A stretch of 59,004 bases of DNA from Methylobacterium iners. Lineage in GTDB: Bacteria > Pseudomonadota > Alphaproteobacteria > Rhizobiales > Beijerinckiaceae. The stretch spans positions 1 through 59,004 of the forward strand of contig NZ_BPQP01000012.1 in NCBI RefSeq assembly GCF_022179305.1, given 5' to 3'. Below are positions 51,881 through 59,004 of this stretch, in pieces. A program made the translations under genes and the position numbers. The notes under the pieces are model-generated. The model searched no databases and was not told the DNA's origin. It saw only the letters and a list, made by a program, of their open reading frames with translations. Numbering within the stretch: the first letter of the stretch is position 1; every line of letters starts with the position of its first letter.

Positions 51881-52096
51881 TTAGCGGGATTGCGGTGCGG
51901 GCCCTACCCGAGCCAAGTTCCCGCGCTTGCTGGCTTCCTCAGCGGCCACAGCCTCAACGGCGGCGATGGCGTTCTCAAGCTCCGCAATCCGCTTGAGCGT
52001 GCTGTCGGCGGGCATCGTATCGTGCTCGGCAGCCTGCAGGATGAGGTCGCGTTGGCGCGCCTTCAGGCGGTTCAGGAGTGCGTCGAGCTTGTCCAT
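51881..52096 (-). CDS. Small coiled-coil protein of unknown function
   Basis: 71 residues from ATG 52096 with CAGGG upstream: MDKLDALLNRLKARQRDLIL, QAAEHDTMPADSTLKRIAEL and ENAIAAVEAVAAEEASKRGN. Strongly helical, alternating charged and hydrophobic residues with heptad-like leucines. No known family. An in-frame extension upstream to 52252 is unlikely. Confidence 0.45.
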   Translation of the reverse strand: MDKLDALLNRLKARQRDLILQAAEHDTMPADSTLKRIAELENAIAAVEAVAAEEASKRGNLARVGPAPQSR

Positions 52097-52217
52097 GATT
52101 GCCCTGTAGCGATCGACGCCCTTTGCAAACAACGTACTCGACGCTGGCGCTCCTCGCGGCAGACCATCTCGTATTCCGTGCCTATCGTGCCCAATCTGCT
52201 CCCGAAGCTCTTCAAGC

Positions 52218-52415
52218 TCAACGTTCGCCGAACCCAGACAGCAGCTTCTCAATCTGGGCTAGGCCATTTTCGCGAGCTTTATCCTCGCTCCCGGCGTTTC
52301 GATCTGATCGTTGAACCAGCTTCCCGTTCTCGCGAATGGCCCATTGGTACGAGCCGCCCTCCGCTTTGGGTGGAATGATCTCCAGGGTGTAAGGATAGGT
52401 ATTTGCCAAGCTCAT
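52218..52415 (-). CDS. Short hypothetical protein
   Basis: 65 residues: MSLANTYPYTLEIIPPKAEG, GSYQWAIRENGKLVQRSDRN and AGSEDKARENGLAQIEKLLS. The YTLEIIP...GSYQWAIRENGKLVQRSD strands and a closing helix look like a small alpha-beta fold of a type common in these genomes. Role unknown. The ATG at 52415 removes an unlikely basic extension. Confidence 0.5.
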   Translation of the reverse strand: MSLANTYPYTLEIIPPKAEGGSYQWAIRENGKLVQRSDRNAGSEDKARENGLAQIEKLLSGFGER

Positions 52416-52580
52416 TGGCCAGAGATGGGGCGGCCGGAGCATAAGTAAACTTCGGCTCGGGTGCGGCTCCGAAGCGGCGGCCAAGCGGCCTCGCCGCCCG
52501 ATCTGGTCATGGGTTGGCGGGGTGTTTGATCAGGGGAGCACGACTGATCCGACCCGACTAACCTCGGCTTGATGCAGGCC

Positions 52581-53210
52581 TCACGGCCGTGCGCTTGTTT
52601 CAAGGAGCTTCAAACTCATCGCTGATAAAGCGAGCAGCGGCGCGGGTAGGCCTACACCGGCTCGGCGCATCTGCTGGGCCGCGCTGCGGCACGTGCCCAA
52701 GTCATTCTCACGGGCGGCTGCCTCGACCTGTTCGACCGCCTCCTGTGTCGGCTTGGGCGCCACAGGAGCAGGAGGAGGCACAGACGGAGCGACTGCCGCT
52801 TGAGCCTGTCCCGCCTGAGGTGCTGGCGCGGCAGGAGCAACGTTCGCTGTGGCCCCGGAGGGAGCCGCTGCGTTCTGTGTGCTGCCCTGTGGACCTGACG
52901 CACCGGGACCGGACGAAGTAATCTGCCCCGACTGGCCGGAAGTCTGCTGCGCGGTCCCTTGTGCCTGTGGCTGGAACTCGGGACTATTCGCCTTGGGCGC
53001 CTGCACCGCCGTGGCAAGCTGCGCGGGCTGAGGGTCGGCCTTCTTGGCAGTCTCAGGCTGCCGGACGAACGCGACGAGTTCCTGACACAGATTGGCTGGT
53101 TTGCCGGACCCTGACCCTGGCAGAGGTGCAGGAGGGCCGTTCTGCGCCGTGACGCTGAGCGGCATACCGACCGCAGTCACGAGCAGTATCGAACTGACGA
53201 AGCCTCTCAC
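52581..53210 (-). CDS. Secreted Pro/Ala/Gln-rich protein
   Basis: 209 residues from GTG 53210, with GAGGTGG just before. Signal: VRGFVSSILLVTAVGMPLSV, cleaved after TAQNG. A Cys block NLCQELVAFVRQPETAKK follows, then a long Ala/Pro/Gln-rich linker and a C-terminal segment EQVEAAARENDLGTCRSAAQ with a second Cys and a helix (AGVGLPAPLLALSAMSLKLL). One disulphide could join the ends. No domain known. Periplasmic or exported. Confidence 0.6.
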   Translation of the reverse strand: MRGFVSSILLVTAVGMPLSVTAQNGPPAPLPGSGSGKPANLCQELVAFVRQPETAKKADPQPAQLATAVQAPKANSPEFQPQAQGTAQQTSGQSGQITSSGPGASGPQGSTQNAAAPSGATANVAPAAPAPQAGQAQAAVAPSVPPPAPVAPKPTQEAVEQVEAAARENDLGTCRSAAQQMRRAGVGLPAPLLALSAMSLKLLETSARP

Positions 53211-53379
53211 GATCCACCTCTCGCAGGGAACGCTGAACGGAAAAGACGCGCGCCTCTGTCGATGCCCTAACCTAACGAGGGAGAAGATAGGTCCCGCGCA
53301 AAGCTGGTGAATTAGCCGGTGGTCTTCCGATGCCGGAAGCACCTGGTGGGGCGTCTTCTATCGAAGAGTTCGCAATCAG

Positions 53380-53679
53380 TCAGGAATTATAGGTAACAAG
53401 GGCTGCTGCCCACGTCCCATGCTCATCAACGAGGGCCTGTGCGTCAGACTCGCTCACGGTGGCGCGAGAGGAGCCAGATGGCTCGATCTCGTAGACGTCG
53501 TAGCTCGCAGACGGACTCGTGCGTCCCACGTGACCGAAGCCTCGTGGCGCGCGGCCATGTTGGCGATCGAACAGGAAAACCGCGTCGACTGGCGAGCCCA
53601 CATTCCCCGCTTGTCCAAAGCGAGCCGTATCGCCATAGACCCGACCTGTGCCTTTTTCTATTGCGATGAAGCGTGCCAT
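53380..53679 (-). CDS. Hypothetical protein
   Basis: 99 residues: MARFIAIEKGTGRVYGDTAR, FGQAGNVGSPVDAVFLFDRQ and HGRAPRGFGHVGRTSPSASY; the final half ends EPSGSSRATVSESDAQALVD and HGTWAAALVTYNS. Looks like a small soluble alpha-beta protein. No family recognised, stands alone. Confidence 0.5.
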   Translation of the reverse strand: MARFIAIEKGTGRVYGDTARFGQAGNVGSPVDAVFLFDRQHGRAPRGFGHVGRTSPSASYDVYEIEPSGSSRATVSESDAQALVDEHGTWAAALVTYNS

Positions 53680-54087
53680 GCTGAACTCCTTACCATCTGC
53701 CTATTCCATGCAGGGCATGCCCGCCGAGCCCGAGTACAATCAGACCCGCTTAGGCTTCAACGGCCAGTGCACCGTGATAAAGTAGTCGCACATCACCGAC
53801 ATCGTCACGATGCAAGCCTGAAGAACTTCGTGAACTTATGTAGGAAGAACAGCCCGCTCAGGATCACACCGTATAAGATGCTTTTCAAAAATCCTCGGGT
53901 CGCTAACGAGAAGCAGTCGATAGGCAAGCACTGATCGATACGTTCATAATTTATCTGCTACAACAACCTATGTTGGTGGTAAAAACCAACCTGCACCCCA
54001 TGTGAGAAGCATCATCAGCGGGACCGATACAGGTGCTGATGCCTGGGAGAGCCGTGCGCTTCCGCCTGCAATGCAAGGCGACGCCAC
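53680..54087. other. Intergenic region, AT-rich in part
   Basis: No gene supported. Around 53935-54000 it is AT-rich, with GTTGGTGGTAAAAACCAAC, a possible short hairpin or regulator site upstream of the Crp/Fnr gene. Confidence 0.4.
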
Positions 54088-54831
54088 ATGGCCTCGACCC
54101 CCACTCACGCCCTATCCCCGCTCCTGCGCAAGCTGGAGAGCATCGCCACCCTCACGGATGAGGAGCGGCACGCCGTCGAGAGCCTGCCGGTCAAGACGCG
54201 GATGCTCGCCCCTCGCCAGGACATCGTGCGGGACGGCGACCATACCTCGCAATGCTGCCTGATCCTCGATGGTTGGGCCTGCCGCTACAAGCTGACGGGG
54301 AAGGGGCAACGCCAGATCTTCTCCTTCCACATCGGCGGCGACATTCCGGACCTGCAGAGCCTGCTCATCCCGGTGATGGATCACAGCCTCGCCACGCTGA
54401 CGTCCACGACCGTGGCCCTGATCCCGCACGCGGACATGCGCGAGCTGACCCTCCGCTTCCCCAACATCGCCGCCGCGCTCTGGCGCGACACCCTGGTCGA
54501 CGGAGCGATCTTTCGCGCGTGGATCATGTGCATGGGCCAGCGCTCGGCCTTCGACCACATCGCGCACCTGTTCTGCGAGCTCTACCTGAAGCAGGAGGCG
54601 GTGGGGCTGGCCAGCGAGCATCGTTGCCCGCTGCCGTTCACCCAGCTCGACCTTGCCGACGCGACGGGGCTGTCGAACGTGCACGTCAACCGCGTGCTGC
54701 AGGAGATGCGACGCAACGGGCTGATCACGTTGCGCAGTCAGACCCTGGTCGTCGAGGCTTGGGAGAGGCTGGTCCAGACATCCGAGTTCGATGCCGCCTA
54801 CCTGCACCTTCAGAAGCGCGCTGCGCCATGA
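54088..54831 (+). CDS. Crp/Fnr-family transcriptional regulator
   Basis: 247 residues. N-terminal cyclic-nucleotide-type sensor (LPVKTRMLAPRQDIVRDGDH, LILDGWACRYKLTGKGQRQI, FHIGGDIPDLQSLLIP), dimer helix, and C-terminal winged helix (LPFTQLDLADATGLSNVHVN and RVLQEMRRNGLITLRSQTLV). No Fnr-type cysteine cluster is visible, so oxygen sensing by 4Fe-4S is unlikely. The type is like the many orphan Crp regulators in Rhizobiales. Followed, with ATGA overlap, by a small gene and then an HWE kinase. Confidence 0.92.
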   Translation: MASTPTHALSPLLRKLESIATLTDEERHAVESLPVKTRMLAPRQDIVRDGDHTSQCCLILDGWACRYKLTGKGQRQIFSFHIGGDIPDLQSLLIPVMDHSLATLTSTTVALIPHADMRELTLRFPNIAAALWRDTLVDGAIFRAWIMCMGQRSAFDHIAHLFCELYLKQEAVGLASEHRCPLPFTQLDLADATGLSNVHVNRVLQEMRRNGLITLRSQTLVVEAWERLVQTSEFDAAYLHLQKRAAP

Positions 54832-55070
54832 CCCTGCGCCTGCAGCCCGTACGCTTGGCCTCGGGCAACGACGATAGTGAAGCCCAGCTCGTGTTCGCGG
54901 GCAATGCTCTCGTTGCGGTGCTGACGCACTTGGCCGAGCATCACGACGGCGAGGCGGGCAGGTGGTTCATGGAGGCCTGGTTTGGACCTGGATACGTGTT
55001 GAACCGGCCAACCTTCGCCAGTCTCGATAAGGCGCAGGACTGGATCCTGGAGCGGCTCGCCGAAGTCTGA
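54828..55070 (+). CDS. Small conserved protein coupled to the Crp/Fnr gene
   Basis: 80 residues starting at the ATGA overlap: MTLRLQPVRLASGNDDSEAQ, LVFAGNALVAVLTHLAEHHD and GEAGRWFMEAWFGPGYVLNR, ending PTFASLDKAQDWILERLAEV. A small alpha-beta protein, not membrane. Coupling indicates it is made with the regulator. No family recognised, though such genes are common beside Crp or kinase genes in related genomes as I recall. Confidence 0.6.
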   Translation: MTLRLQPVRLASGNDDSEAQLVFAGNALVAVLTHLAEHHDGEAGRWFMEAWFGPGYVLNRPTFASLDKAQDWILERLAEV

Positions 55071-55133
55071 GGCTTTGATGTCTGCCAAAGCCACTCTGAA
55101 AAGGCTGACCAAAGTTGTTCGAGGAGTAGGCAC

Positions 55134-56168
55134 GTGGGTGCAGCACAGGGTCAGGCAGAGGTCGTAGAGATTGACGGCGAAACGGGCGCTCCCGAATGGG
55201 GTGCCGACCATCTTCGCTCGGCAGTGACGGCCGCGGGCATCGCCCTGTGGTCGTGGAATGTAGACGACAACACCTTCGCCATGGACGAGCGCGGCTTCGA
55301 TCTATGGGGCCTGACCAGAAGCCGGCAGGTCACCTTCGAGGAGATGTCGGCCCACATCCATCCCGCCGATCGGGATCGGGTCCGAGCAGCCTTTGCTGCG
55401 ACCCGTGCGATCGTTGGGGACTACGAGATCGACTTCCGCATCATCACCAACGAGCAGATCCGATGGATCTCCGCCCGCGGCCAGGGTAACGACGCCGGTA
55501 TCATCAGCCGGGTCGTGTTCGGCGTCTTCCTCGACGTAACCGGACGCAAGCAGGCGGAGGAAGCCAACGAGCTGCTGGCGGGCGAGATGAGCCACCGGGT
55601 CAAGAACCTTCTGGCGATCGCCTCCGGCCTGACCGAGATCACCAGCCGCTCGACGACGACGACGGACGACATGGCTCGCGAGCTAACCCAGCGCCTTACG
55701 GCTTTGGGCCGCGCCCATGACCTCGTGCGTCCGCTACCCGGTCAGGAGGGGAAGGCTGCGCTTCTCGGGGACCTGCTCACGATCCTGCTCGCGCCCTACG
55801 ACGATATCGGCGCCTTCAGCGGACGGGTTCGGGTCTCAGTTCCGAGGATGGGCGTTGGCGAGGCGGCCGCCACGACCCTGGCCCTGGTGGTCCACGAGCT
55901 GGCAACGAACTCGCTCAAGTACGGGGCCTTGTCGACGCCAACGGGCACCCTCGACGTCTCCTGCTCATCGCGCGAGCGGGAGGTCGTCGTCGTCTGGACC
56001 GAGCGGGGTGGCCCTCCCGTCCTGGCGCCCACCGGGCCGGGCGGCTACGGCAGTCGCTTGGTGACACGGGCGATGTCGGCGCAGCTGGGCGGCTCCATCG
56101 ACCGCAACTGGTCCGAGCAAGGCATGATCGTCACGCTGCGGATGAACAAGCGCTACCTCGCGACATAG
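55134..56168 (+). CDS. PAS-HWE histidine kinase
   Basis: 344 residues from GTG 55134. PAS domain at ~25-135 (LWSWNVDDNTFAMDERGFDL, HPADRDRVRAAFAATRAIVG, VFGVFLDVTGRKQAEEANEL). HWE kinase from ~145: phospho-His154 in GEMSHRVKNLLAIASGLTEI, VVHELATNSLKYGALSTPTG, and the WxE motif in VVVVWTERGGPPVLAP, which name the family. HWE kinases act in general stress and light responses and often phosphorylate PhyR-type or lone receivers. No membrane segment, so a soluble sensor. It is followed by a lone receiver after 68 bases. Confidence 0.9.
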   Translation: MGAAQGQAEVVEIDGETGAPEWGADHLRSAVTAAGIALWSWNVDDNTFAMDERGFDLWGLTRSRQVTFEEMSAHIHPADRDRVRAAFAATRAIVGDYEIDFRIITNEQIRWISARGQGNDAGIISRVVFGVFLDVTGRKQAEEANELLAGEMSHRVKNLLAIASGLTEITSRSTTTTDDMARELTQRLTALGRAHDLVRPLPGQEGKAALLGDLLTILLAPYDDIGAFSGRVRVSVPRMGVGEAAATTLALVVHELATNSLKYGALSTPTGTLDVSCSSREREVVVVWTERGGPPVLAPTGPGGYGSRLVTRAMSAQLGGSIDRNWSEQGMIVTLRMNKRYLAT

Positions 56169-56236
56169 AGCGGCCCACGGGCCTTCTTCGGGCAACCCAC
56201 TCATTCCGCGTCGTTACCGCGGAAAGGAAATAAGCC

Positions 56237-56617
56237 ATGAGTTCAACCCCTAATGTACTCATCGTGGAGGATGAGAAACTGCTGATGGATATCTTGGTGG
56301 TTGAGATCGAGGACGCAGGGTTCAACGTCCTGCAGGCACCAGACTACGAAGAGGCATTGCAGCACTTGGGGGGCGAAGCGCCAATCAACGCACTGATCAC
56401 CGACATCCGCCTTCCCAGGTGGCGCAGTGGATGGGAGCTTGCCGAGAAGGCTCGCAGCATTCAGCCGGATCTGCCTGTGATCTACGTGTCAGGCTTCAGC
56501 CCAGAGCAACCACGTCAAGTCGCAGGCAGCCTCAGGTTCGCCAAGCCCTACCAGATCAGCGCATTGATCCAGGGTCTTCGCGATCTCGGGGTTGCTCCAG
56601 GTCCTGCTTACGTCTGA
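56237..56617 (+). CDS. Single-domain response regulator
   Basis: 126 residues: receiver only. Acid pocket Glu11-Asp12 (NVLIVEDEKLLMDILVVEIE), phospho-Asp56 (LITDIRLPRWRSGWELAE), Ser85 in VIYVSGFSPEQP and Lys103 in RFAKPYQISALI. No output domain. Partner is most likely the HWE kinase just upstream. Such lone receivers may compete for phosphate or signal by binding. Not the FATGUY type, as the conserved block there differs. Confidence 0.92.
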   Translation: MSSTPNVLIVEDEKLLMDILVVEIEDAGFNVLQAPDYEEALQHLGGEAPINALITDIRLPRWRSGWELAEKARSIQPDLPVIYVSGFSPEQPRQVAGSLRFAKPYQISALIQGLRDLGVAPGPAYV

Positions 56618-56833
56618 GTCGACTGGTGCCAATGGTAAGACAGAGCAAGTAAGTGCCCGATTTCATGACACCAAAACTGCGAATGTCTGCTTGCGAGGAC
56701 GGAGCATGGCGCCTTCTGCGGCGAGGCTGTTTCGAAAGCAGAAGGTCTGCTTCGGAACTAGAAGCTTCAGTCCGCTTTCCACCCATTGGGACGTTTAAAC
56801 TGTCCGCTGCGGGATCGGTGGTCACTGATATGA
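56618..56833. repeat. Intergenic region with GTCCGCTTyC repeat copies
   Basis: AATGTCTGCTTGCGAGGACG, AAGGTCTGCTTCGGAACTAG and CAGTCCGCTTTCCACCCATT with GACGTTTAAACTGTCCGCTG are repeat half-copies in both orientations. No gene. Confidence 0.6.
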
Positions 56834-57589
56834 TCAAGGGACATCGGCTCCACGGAGGATGCGATCCATCCGTGTCCTCAGCGCCTGAAGGCTCCGGTAA
56901 CCGACGGCATTTGCGATCTGCCGAGCGGAGCGTCCCTCGGCCTCAAGGGTCAGTGCCCGCACGACGCGAGCTCGGGCGCGCCAGTCGCCAAAGCTCATCC
57001 CGGTCTCCTCGCGAAACCCTCGCGTGAACGTCCTTCGGCTGACACCGACATGATCTGCCCATGCATCAAGGTCAAGGTCCGCCGAAGGCTCCTCGATCAG
57101 GCGCAGGCAAGCTTTCCTCAAGCGATGATTGGTCGGAAGCGGCAGGGTGAGCGGCGCCTCGCGTGCGCGCCTGATCTCGTCCAGCAAAAGCGCGGCCAAA
57201 TGTCCGCCGCGTCCAGCTACGTCGTAGAGAAGCGGCTCTTCGGCAAGCGCCGCCAGCACGGAGGCGAGAAGCGGCGAGACCTCAATGACCCGTGCATCGG
57301 ATGGCAGGTCAGTGATCGCCTCCATGTCCAAATACGCGCTGCACATCGCCACGGGGCCATGCATCGCCACCAGGTGCGGCAGGCGCGGCGGTATCCAGAG
57401 CGCATGGGCTTCCGGGATGACCCATGTGCCGACATCGGCCGTCACGGTCATGAGCCCTGAGACCGCAAAGAGCAGTTGGGCACGATGGTGCTCGTGCCGC
57501 CCGGTGTCGCTGCCTGCCCTGAAAGCCTTGGGCATCACCGCCACAGGTCTGGGAACGCGCTGGTAGTCCTCGGAGGCGGTCGAGCGCAT
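56834..57589 (-). CDS. AraC-family regulator with cupin sensor
   Basis: 251 residues. Cupin-like N-terminus: FRAGSDTGRHEHHRAQLLFA, SGLMTVTADVGTWVIPEAHA and LWIPPRLPHLVAMHGPVAMC, the AraC_binding type. C-terminal HTH: LDLDAWADHVGVSRRTFTRG, then ETGMSFGDWRARARVVRALT and AEGRSARQIANAVGYRS. The final helix after GYRS (LQALRTRMDRILRG) is unlike the usual PSAFxxMFRR, so the second HTH may be degenerate. It is divergent from the MFS gene and probably controls it. Confidence 0.88.
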   Translation of the reverse strand: MRSTASEDYQRVPRPVAVMPKAFRAGSDTGRHEHHRAQLLFAVSGLMTVTADVGTWVIPEAHALWIPPRLPHLVAMHGPVAMCSAYLDMEAITDLPSDARVIEVSPLLASVLAALAEEPLLYDVAGRGGHLAALLLDEIRRAREAPLTLPLPTNHRLRKACLRLIEEPSADLDLDAWADHVGVSRRTFTRGFREETGMSFGDWRARARVVRALTLEAEGRSARQIANAVGYRSLQALRTRMDRILRGADVP

Positions 57590-57602
57590 CAGGTCAGCTA
57601 TC

Positions 57603-57631
57603 TTGGCCCGTCTGCGTCGAACTTTGGCCCG
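57603..57631. promoter_or_regulatory. Two direct TTGGCCCG half-sites, 21 bp apart
   Basis: TTGGCCCG occurs at 57603-57610 and at 57624-57631, start to start 21 bases, i.e. two helical turns. AraC-type regulators bind such direct half-sites on one DNA face. They lie between the divergent AraC and MFS genes. Confidence 0.65.
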
Positions 57632-57686
57632 ACAGCGTTCAGCGGGTCAATTAACTGGCTGGGTCACTTCTCGGGGAAGCTCGTCC

Positions 57687-58883
57687 ATGGACGCCGACAC
57701 GCTGTCGAGGCACACTGTCTGGTTCGTGAACATTGCCCACGCTCTCGATCACTTCATCCTGCTAATCTATCCGACTGCCGTCATCGCCGTCGCAGCGCAG
57801 ACGAGCTTGGGCTACGGCGAACTCCTCGGACTGGCGACTGGAGCGTTCGTTGCGTTCGGCTTGTGCTCGCTGCCGATGGGCTGGCTCGCCGACCGCTTCG
57901 GCCGCCGCAACATGCTCGCGGTCTTCTTCCTCGGCTACGGCGTATCGTGCTTCGGTGTCGCGAGCGCGTCGAGTCCGACCGCCTTCGCGATATGGCTCTG
58001 CGTGCTCGGCCTCGCCTCGGCGATCTACCATCCGGTCGGTTCAGCCATGCTGGTCACCCACGCCCGGCGGCTCGGGCGTGACCTCGGCGTCAACGGCGTC
58101 TGGGGGAACCTCGGCGCGGCCTCGGCCTCGGGGGTGACCGCCCTTCTGACCGCTTGGTTCGGCTGGAAGATCGCGTTCGTCGCACCGGGGCTGTTCTGCA
58201 TCGCCTGCGGGCTGGCGTTCCTCGCGCTCGTTCCAAGCGACGGCAACGCAGCGGGGGGTGAGGCTGGCAAAGCGGCGGCGATTCCTGTCTCGCAACCCCT
58301 GCCGCTCCTGATCGTCTTTGCGTGCTCGGTCGTCGCGGGCGGCCTGACTTTCAACACCGCCACGATCGCTCTGCCGAAGGTCATCGACGAAGGGTTGGGG
58401 GCGACTCTCTCTCTCACCATGATCGGATCGGTTGCCACGGCCGTGTTCGTGTTCGGTGCGATGACGCAATTGCTGATGGGCCGCCTGATTGACCGCCTCT
58501 CCCTCCCGAGCCTCTACCTCGGCTTGGCGGCGCTTCAGCCCCTCGGGCTTGCCATCGCGGCATTGTCGTCCGGCCTGCCCCTGCTCCTGGGCCTCGTCCT
58601 GACGATGGCTGCGATCTACGGGCAGGTGGTGATCAACGATGCGATGGTGGCCCGGTATGTCCCGGCCGCCTACCGTTCGAGGGCTTTTAGCGTGCGCTAC
58701 TTCCTCGGGTTCACGGTGAGCGGCCTCGTCGTTCCCATGATCGCCTTTCTGCACGAGAGAGGTGGCTTCGCTCTGGTGCTCGGCATTGCTGCGGTATGCG
58801 GCGCTGTCGTTCTGGCGTCCGCCGTTGGCTTCTACGGGCTCACGTACTTCGACACGAAGCGGAAGCTTGCACCAGCCGAGTAG
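57687..58883 (+). CDS. MFS transporter
   Basis: 398 residues from ATG 57687 (MDADTLSRHTVWFVNIAHAL), twelve predicted helices. The A-motif is seen in MGWLADRFGRRNMLAVFFLG after helix 2, with a long central loop (SDGNAAGGEAGKAAAIPVSQ) before helix 7. Motifs LGLASAIYHPVGSAMLVTHA and LGVNGVWGNLGAASASGVTA are like those of the fosmidomycin-resistance (Fsr) and NarK-type branch. Substrate unknown; probable drug or small-molecule exporter induced by the divergent AraC regulator. Confidence 0.9.
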   Translation: MDADTLSRHTVWFVNIAHALDHFILLIYPTAVIAVAAQTSLGYGELLGLATGAFVAFGLCSLPMGWLADRFGRRNMLAVFFLGYGVSCFGVASASSPTAFAIWLCVLGLASAIYHPVGSAMLVTHARRLGRDLGVNGVWGNLGAASASGVTALLTAWFGWKIAFVAPGLFCIACGLAFLALVPSDGNAAGGEAGKAAAIPVSQPLPLLIVFACSVVAGGLTFNTATIALPKVIDEGLGATLSLTMIGSVATAVFVFGAMTQLLMGRLIDRLSLPSLYLGLAALQPLGLAIAALSSGLPLLLGLVLTMAAIYGQVVINDAMVARYVPAAYRSRAFSVRYFLGFTVSGLVVPMIAFLHERGGFALVLGIAAVCGAVVLASAVGFYGLTYFDTKRKLAPAE

Positions 58884-59004
58884 CCCTGAGGACGATAGTC
58901 ATGAGCGGCTGCGAGCGCGGTTGGAACGTCCGCTTCGGGCAGTAAGGCCAAGGTCCGCTTCCACCCCTTGCGGACGTTCCCAGCGTCCGCAAGGGGTGGA
59001 AGCG
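58884..59004. repeat. Inverted repeat of the dispersed repeat family at the window edge
   Basis: Two perfect 21-bp arms (58956-58976 and 58984-59004, core CCGCTTCCACCCCTTGCGGA) flank a 7-base spacer, and a partial copy (GTCCGCTTCGGGCAGTAAGG) lies before it. It is the clearest member of the family found across the window. It may form a hairpin ending the MFS transcript and continues past the window end. Confidence 0.75.

Overview
This 59 kb window is GC-rich alphaproteobacterial DNA. Small DUF6894 proteins, an EcfG-like sigma factor, HWE histidine kinase, PHA-system protein, OprB/Omp25-type porins and many short secreted proteins fit Methylobacterium or Methylorubrum best. That assignment is inferred from gene content, not from a marker gene. 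I saw no rRNA, tRNA, CRISPR array or replication gene. The mixture of short genes, repeats and broken genes suggests an accessory chromosomal region or a megaplasmid.

Layout. 1-5.3 kb: the end of a chemotaxis receptor, an AT-richer hypothetical gene, a run of small secreted or membrane proteins (including an RlpA-like one) and an OhrR-type MarR regulator. 5.6-9.4 kb: a tight minus-strand operon of secreted formamidase-like protein, metal-type binding protein and ABC-3 permease, with no ATPase nearby. 10.1-15.9 kb: a giant RTX adhesin gene (HFxxFGxxEGR repeats, Ig domains, seven FG-GAP blades, RTX) split by an in-frame amber codon, followed by a DUF4915/TIGR03032 protein. 16-20 kb: a TetR/VOC/SDR cassette with a frameshifted VOC gene, and an antiporter gene broken by an in-frame ochre codon. 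20.1-27.1 kb: an envelope and efflux island (Omp25-type barrel, DUF3313 lipoprotein, divergent TetR-SMR-MFP-RND operon). 27.8-30.6 kb: GAP-family membrane protein, a divergent SRPBCC/MarR pair around a 19-bp palindrome, and a PepSY protein.

30.7-33.9 kb: a PhoX-like phosphatase fused to RTX and YLAxNPDV repeats, behind a possible Pho box. 34.3-39.4 kb: kup, an OprB remnant, and a VOC/aldo-keto reductase/DUF2798 operon divergent from LysR. 39.5-46.4 kb: two inverted copies of a 191-bp MITE-like element, an SDR stub, two DUF6894 genes (one with an amber codon), 5-formyl-THF cyclo-ligase and a GGDEF-EAL protein. 46.4-50.3 kb: PHA-system protein, XRE regulator, tandem terminators, a hybrid kinase and a divergent sigma factor whose N-terminus resembles the anti-sigma factor NepR. 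50.5-53.7 kb: mostly small unknown genes and a recombinase remnant. 54-56.6 kb: Crp/Fnr regulator, small protein, HWE kinase and lone receiver. 56.8-59 kb: an AraC/MFS divergent pair with two direct half-sites 21 bp apart.

Three themes recur. Regulator-target pairs with a visible operator between them are common (TetR/VOC-SDR, TetR/lipoprotein-efflux, MarR/SRPBCC, AraC/MFS). Gene decay is frequent: three in-frame nonsense codons with the reading frame intact beyond, one frameshift, and several truncated stubs. A dispersed intergenic repeat with core GTCCGCTTyC is scattered through the non-coding DNA and has served as insertion site for the MITE. The most interesting candidate system is the NepR-like/EcfG-like fusion sigma factor next to sensory kinases.
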